Of a DNA stretch of 9,364 nucleotides, positions 7,044 through 9,364 are shown piece by piece. The position numbers and the translations under genes are program-made. The stretch is taken from the NCBI GenBank assembly GCA_031284665.1, contig JAITXR010000225.1, positions 1 through 9,364 of the forward strand, written 5' to 3'. The notes under the pieces were generated by a model. That model was not told the DNA's origin and ran no database searches. It worked only from the letters and a program-made list of their open reading frames with translations. Position 1 is the stretch's first letter; the number at the start of each line of letters is the position of its first letter. The DNA comes from Paludibacter sp. Lineage in GTDB: Bacteria; Bacteroidota; Bacteroidia; Bacteroidales; Paludibacteraceae.

Positions 7044-7120
7044 ATTTCTTCATTCCTAAATTTCTTCATTTCTTAATTGTTTATTGCCACATTGTTTATT
7101 AGCACATTGTTTATTAGCAC
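7044..7120. repeat. Mixed 7- and 8-nt modular tandem array
   Basis: The array divides exactly into ATTTCTTC (7044-7051), ATTCCTAA (7052-7059), ATTTCTTC (7060-7067), ATTTCTTA (7068-7075), ATTGTTT (7076-7082), ATTGCCAC (7083-7090), ATTGTTT (7091-7097), ATTAGCAC (7098-7105), ATTGTTT (7106-7112) and ATTAGCAC (7113-7120). Every unit starts with ATT, and the last four form two 15-nt ATTGTTT-ATTAGCAC pairs. Units are shared with the array at 153-222. It ends about 57 nt before the candidate promoter of the downstream gene. Confidence 0.85.
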
Positions 7121-7176
7121 ATTTTCTCTCTCTCATCGTTAATTAAACAAAAAAATACAATTCTTTTTTTAATAAA

Positions 7177-7210
7177 TTTGCTGTTATTAATTTTTTAATT
7201 TTTATATTTG
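7177..7210 (+). promoter_or_regulatory. Candidate Bacteroidota promoter for the surface-protein gene
   Basis: TTTG at 7177-7180 is followed after 22 nt by TATATTTG at 7203-7210, an exact match to the Bacteroidota -7 element TAnnTTTG. The spacing is one base longer than the usual 19-21. Transcription would start near 7217 and give a leader of about 55 nt, A-rich just before the ATG as is usual for this phylum. A second TAnnTTTG match (7173-7180) overlaps the -33 element but has no TTTG at the right distance upstream. Confidence 0.55.
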
Positions 7211-7271
7211 CCCATTATTTTTTTATTTAATAAACACAAAAACAATTTAATAAACTAAAAATCATTTTATC

Positions 7272-9364
7272 ATGAAAAAAACATTTACTATTTTCAGCAT
7301 TTTCATGTTGCTGGCAGTTGGGGTTTATGCTCAAGAGTCGTACAACAGGTATCACATTAACGAAACTTTTAGCGCAGAGGCTGTACCTACCGGCTGGTTT
7401 GCTCAAGTAACCAATCAATCTAATGCTGATAACATTACCAATCCACCTTATGGTGCTAATGGTACTTTTGCGTGGACAGGCGGAGTTGCAAATTTGACAG
7501 GTGGCGGCGGCGGTAATCGCGGCGGAAAACTTACTTTTCCTACACCACAAAGAAATCCATTAATGAACCTCGCCGAATCGCTCGACAATTTGTATTGGAT
7601 GGAAATGGATTGGAGAGTTAACGCAGCAGCAGTTACTGCAAAAAATGCTGTAGGATTGGTTATTTCCGACAGTATTAATTCAACCAACAACCCACGTTCC
7701 ATTTTTGGTATTTATGCAGTGAGCAATGATGGTGTTATCCATGTATGGAACAAAGACATTGTTGGTCCTTTTACTACCGAAGAAAATCCTGACCTTATTA
7801 CGCGCGTGTTTAACACCGGTAATCAAGGTGGTGGTTTCCAACGTGCAGGCGCTGATGATGCTACTACCGTCAGTCGCAATGCTTCTACCGCAACTTCTGT
7901 AACCTACTCAACCGGTGCTATTTACCATATCACCGCAGCTCTGAATTTTGTTACAAAAACAGTAGTAAGTATTACTATTACCAACACTAACGATGCTTCA
8001 ACTGTTACCTTAACCAATTTGCCTTTTATTGACAGCAATGCAGAGGCTTTGGGAAATATTGCTGTTTGCGACACAAGAGGAACTAATGACGGAAACAGTT
8101 CGACCAATTCAAATATAAATGTTGATATTGACAATGTACAAGTTTATATTAAAGTTCTTTCGTTAGGACGCGAAAATGTAACTGTTAATTTTCTCGACCA
8201 AAACAATGCAGTAGCAAAAGCAGCAAAAGTTTATCCACTACAGGAAGTAGGTCAATTGTTCATAGTTGATTTGGAAGAAAAGAATAATTTTACCGATGCC
8301 GGTTATTATTTTGCTTACGATGCAGCAAATACTGTTGCCGACAGATTGACAGTGCAGTCGGGCGTTCAAAATACACTTACATTAAAGTTTAAGAAAACTG
8401 CCGAAACCGTAGGAACTTATGTGTGGGGTGGCGATACCAATAGCACTTGGGATTATTTGCAAAATAATTTCAGCGTTAGCAGTGCCCCTGCTATTGCTTA
8501 TCAGCCCGGTAATGATGTGGCATTTTCGCGTAACGATGTTGCCTATAAGGAAGTTTCGGTAGCAGGAACAATTGATTTGGGTACTGCCAATATCGCTATT
8601 ACAGCACCCGACTATAAACTTAAAGGGGATGGTAAACTTGTTGGTTTAGGTAAAATTACAGTTAATGCACCCACCAGTTTGGCTTTAAACAATCAGTTGG
8701 ATGCCGGCGTAACAGTTAATGCTAATGAGATAACGGTAGAAAACGTTTTGGCTGCAAAAAAACTTGAATTTACTCAGAACAACAGCACATTGAAACTGAA
8801 TCCTGCTGATGGCAAATTTTCAATTCCTATTGAAACACCAGAAAGCTCTACTTTTAATGTAGGCATTTATGCAACATTGTCGAATACTGACGGTGCAAAC
8901 TATTATCCTGCTATTACAGGTGCTTCTACAATTAATTTTCTGCTTGGCGTTACCGGTGGACTTCGTTCTACAGCGTGGAACACCGCTTGGACTGGCACAG
9001 TTCCTGCTAATGCTGTTGTAAATGTTACAAACGAAGTGGAAGATGTGCTCCCAAATGGCTTTGGAATAGGTGCTGCCAATATGCTAAATGCAAAATTGCA
9101 TCTCGGCGAAAATGTACGTTTGTTGCAGAATTATAACGAAAGCGGAACTTTCAACGATGCAATACAAATTGGAGAGTTAACAGGTGCTGCAGGCTCTTAC
9201 CTTGAAGGAGGTTGGGTTGATGGTCGTGGACGTGAATGGCAAATTGGCAGTTTGAATACCGATGCAGTTTTCGATGGTGGTATTCGTGGCTACCATAAAT
9301 TCACAGCAGCAACCGACACAACACCCGAAGTAATTACATCGGGCACAAGCGCAATTCGCTTGAC
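7272..9364 (+). CDS. Large secreted beta-rich surface protein, N-terminal part
   Basis: The frame is open from the ATG at 7272 to the right edge (697 complete codons, no stop), so the C-terminus is missing. Residues 1-20 are a signal peptide (MKKTFTIFSIF...VYA, then QES). Residues about 28-295 are beta-rich and start with NETFSAEAVPTGW, like jelly-roll domains of secreted Bacteroidota proteins; GGGGGNRGG lies at 77-85. Residues about 301-375 (VTVNFLDQNN ... NTLTLKFKK) resemble a MucBP-like module. From 382, YVWGGDTNSTWD, then AYQPGNDVAFSRND, matches the W...G...W / GnDVxF pattern of autotransporter-associated strand proteins. IQIGELTG (631-638) and IGSLNTDAVFDGGI (658-671) resemble the GxNTxxxFxGxI repeat of such proteins. 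No catalytic motif is seen, so it may be an adhesin or the front of an enzyme. A type IX secretion signal, if present, would be beyond the window. Domain names rest on pattern memory. Confidence 0.85.
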   Translation, partial: MKKTFTIFSIFMLLAVGVYAQESYNRYHINETFSAEAVPTGWFAQVTNQSNADNITNPPYGANGTFAWTGGVANLTGGGGGNRGGKLTFPTPQRNPLMNLAESLDNLYWMEMDWRVNAAAVTAKNAVGLVISDSINSTNNPRSIFGIYAVSNDGVIHVWNKDIVGPFTTEENPDLITRVFNTGNQGGGFQRAGADDATTVSRNASTATSVTYSTGAIYHITAALNFVTKTVVSITITNTNDASTVTLTNLPFIDSNAEALGNIAVCDTRGTNDGNSSTNSNINVDIDNVQVYIKVLSLGRENVTVNFLDQNNAVAKAAKVYPLQEVGQLFIVDLEEKNNFTDAGYYFAYDAANTVADRLTVQSGVQNTLTLKFKKTAETVGTYVWGGDTNSTWDYLQNNFSVSSAPAIAYQPGNDVAFSRNDVAYKEVSVAGTIDLGTANIAITAPDYKLKGDGKLVGLGKITVNAPTSLALNNQLDAGVTVNANEITVENVLAAKKLEFTQNNSTLKLNPADGKFSIPIETPESSTFNVGIYATLSNTDGANYYPAITGASTINFLLGVTGGLRSTAWNTAWTGTVPANAVVNVTNEVEDVLPNGFGIGAANMLNAKLHLGENVRLLQNYNESGTFNDAIQIGELTGAAGSYLEGGWVDGRGREWQIGSLNTDAVFDGGIRGYHKFTAATDTTPEVITSGTSAIRL

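Larger units (their letters stand above)
6176..7271. other. Divergent intergenic region rich in repeats
   Basis: No convincing gene lies in this 1.1-kb stretch. Short open frames on the minus strand (for example 6474-6701 and 6665-7069) cross tandem repeats and palindromes, lack a recognisable protein family and are unlikely to be real. The middle is a mosaic of separately listed elements: a 31-nt direct repeat, 7-9-nt arrays, and four hairpins or palindromes. Smaller items include a six-base hairpin TTGTCT/AGACAA with an A6 loop at 6588-6605, a five-base hairpin CTTGG/CCAAG at 6949-6962, and GGATTGCTTCGTG at 6910-6922, which resembles part of a dispersed bacterial repeat. The ends carry outward candidate promoters for the flanking genes. 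Confidence 0.75.

Noticed and set aside
6665..7069. 134-residue open frame on the minus strand in the intergenic region
   Set aside because: It reads straight through the palindrome cluster and array edges, has no family resemblance, and its composition follows the repeats.
7448..7702. 84-residue open frame on the minus strand, antisense to the surface-protein gene
   Set aside because: It is covered by a long plus-strand frame with a signal peptide and recognisable modules. The proline-rich part is the complement of the glycine-rich stretch.
1..9364. tRNA, rRNA or insertion-sequence transposase genes
   Set aside because: I saw no cloverleaf-like or rRNA-like sequence and no transposase frame in the non-coding stretches.

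Overview
The window looks like chromosomal DNA from a member of the Bacteroidota, most likely order Bacteroidales. The grounds are a SusC/RagA-type TonB-dependent outer-membrane protein, a lipoprotein with an acidic stretch after its cysteine, A/T-rich leaders without Shine-Dalgarno sequences, and a TTTG...TAnnTTTG promoter. I cannot name genus or species from sequence alone.

Layout. Positions 1-285 are A/T-rich non-coding DNA with short tandem repeats. Positions 286-6175 hold a two-gene operon on the minus strand. Transcription runs first through a four-domain fasciclin (FAS1) lipoprotein (6175-3611) and then, after a 19-nt gap, through a full-length SusC-like transporter (3591-286). Positions 6176-7271 form a 1.1-kb divergent intergenic region. 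It contains outward-facing candidate promoters at both ends and, between them, tandem arrays of 7-9-nt units, a 31-nt direct repeat and a cluster of four hairpins or palindromes. From 7272 on the plus strand, an open frame runs off the right edge. It encodes the first 697 residues of a large secreted protein with an N-terminal beta-rich region, a small MucBP-like module and segments resembling autotransporter-associated strand repeats.

Function. SusC-like proteins are TonB-driven outer-membrane channels that normally work with a SusD lid lipoprotein. Here the partner inside the operon is a FAS1 lipoprotein, and no SusD gene is present in the window. The sequence supports an uptake or surface-binding operon but gives no substrate. 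The plus-strand gene is probably a separate surface-protein unit.

The most unusual feature is non-coding. At least six intergenic arrays are built from a small shared vocabulary of 7-8-nt units, most of them beginning with ATT or being CTTTSTGY-like. They occur on both flanks of the operon, about 6.9 kb apart. Next in interest are the palindrome cluster, with a shared 11-nt tail, and the SusD-less FAS1-SusC pair.
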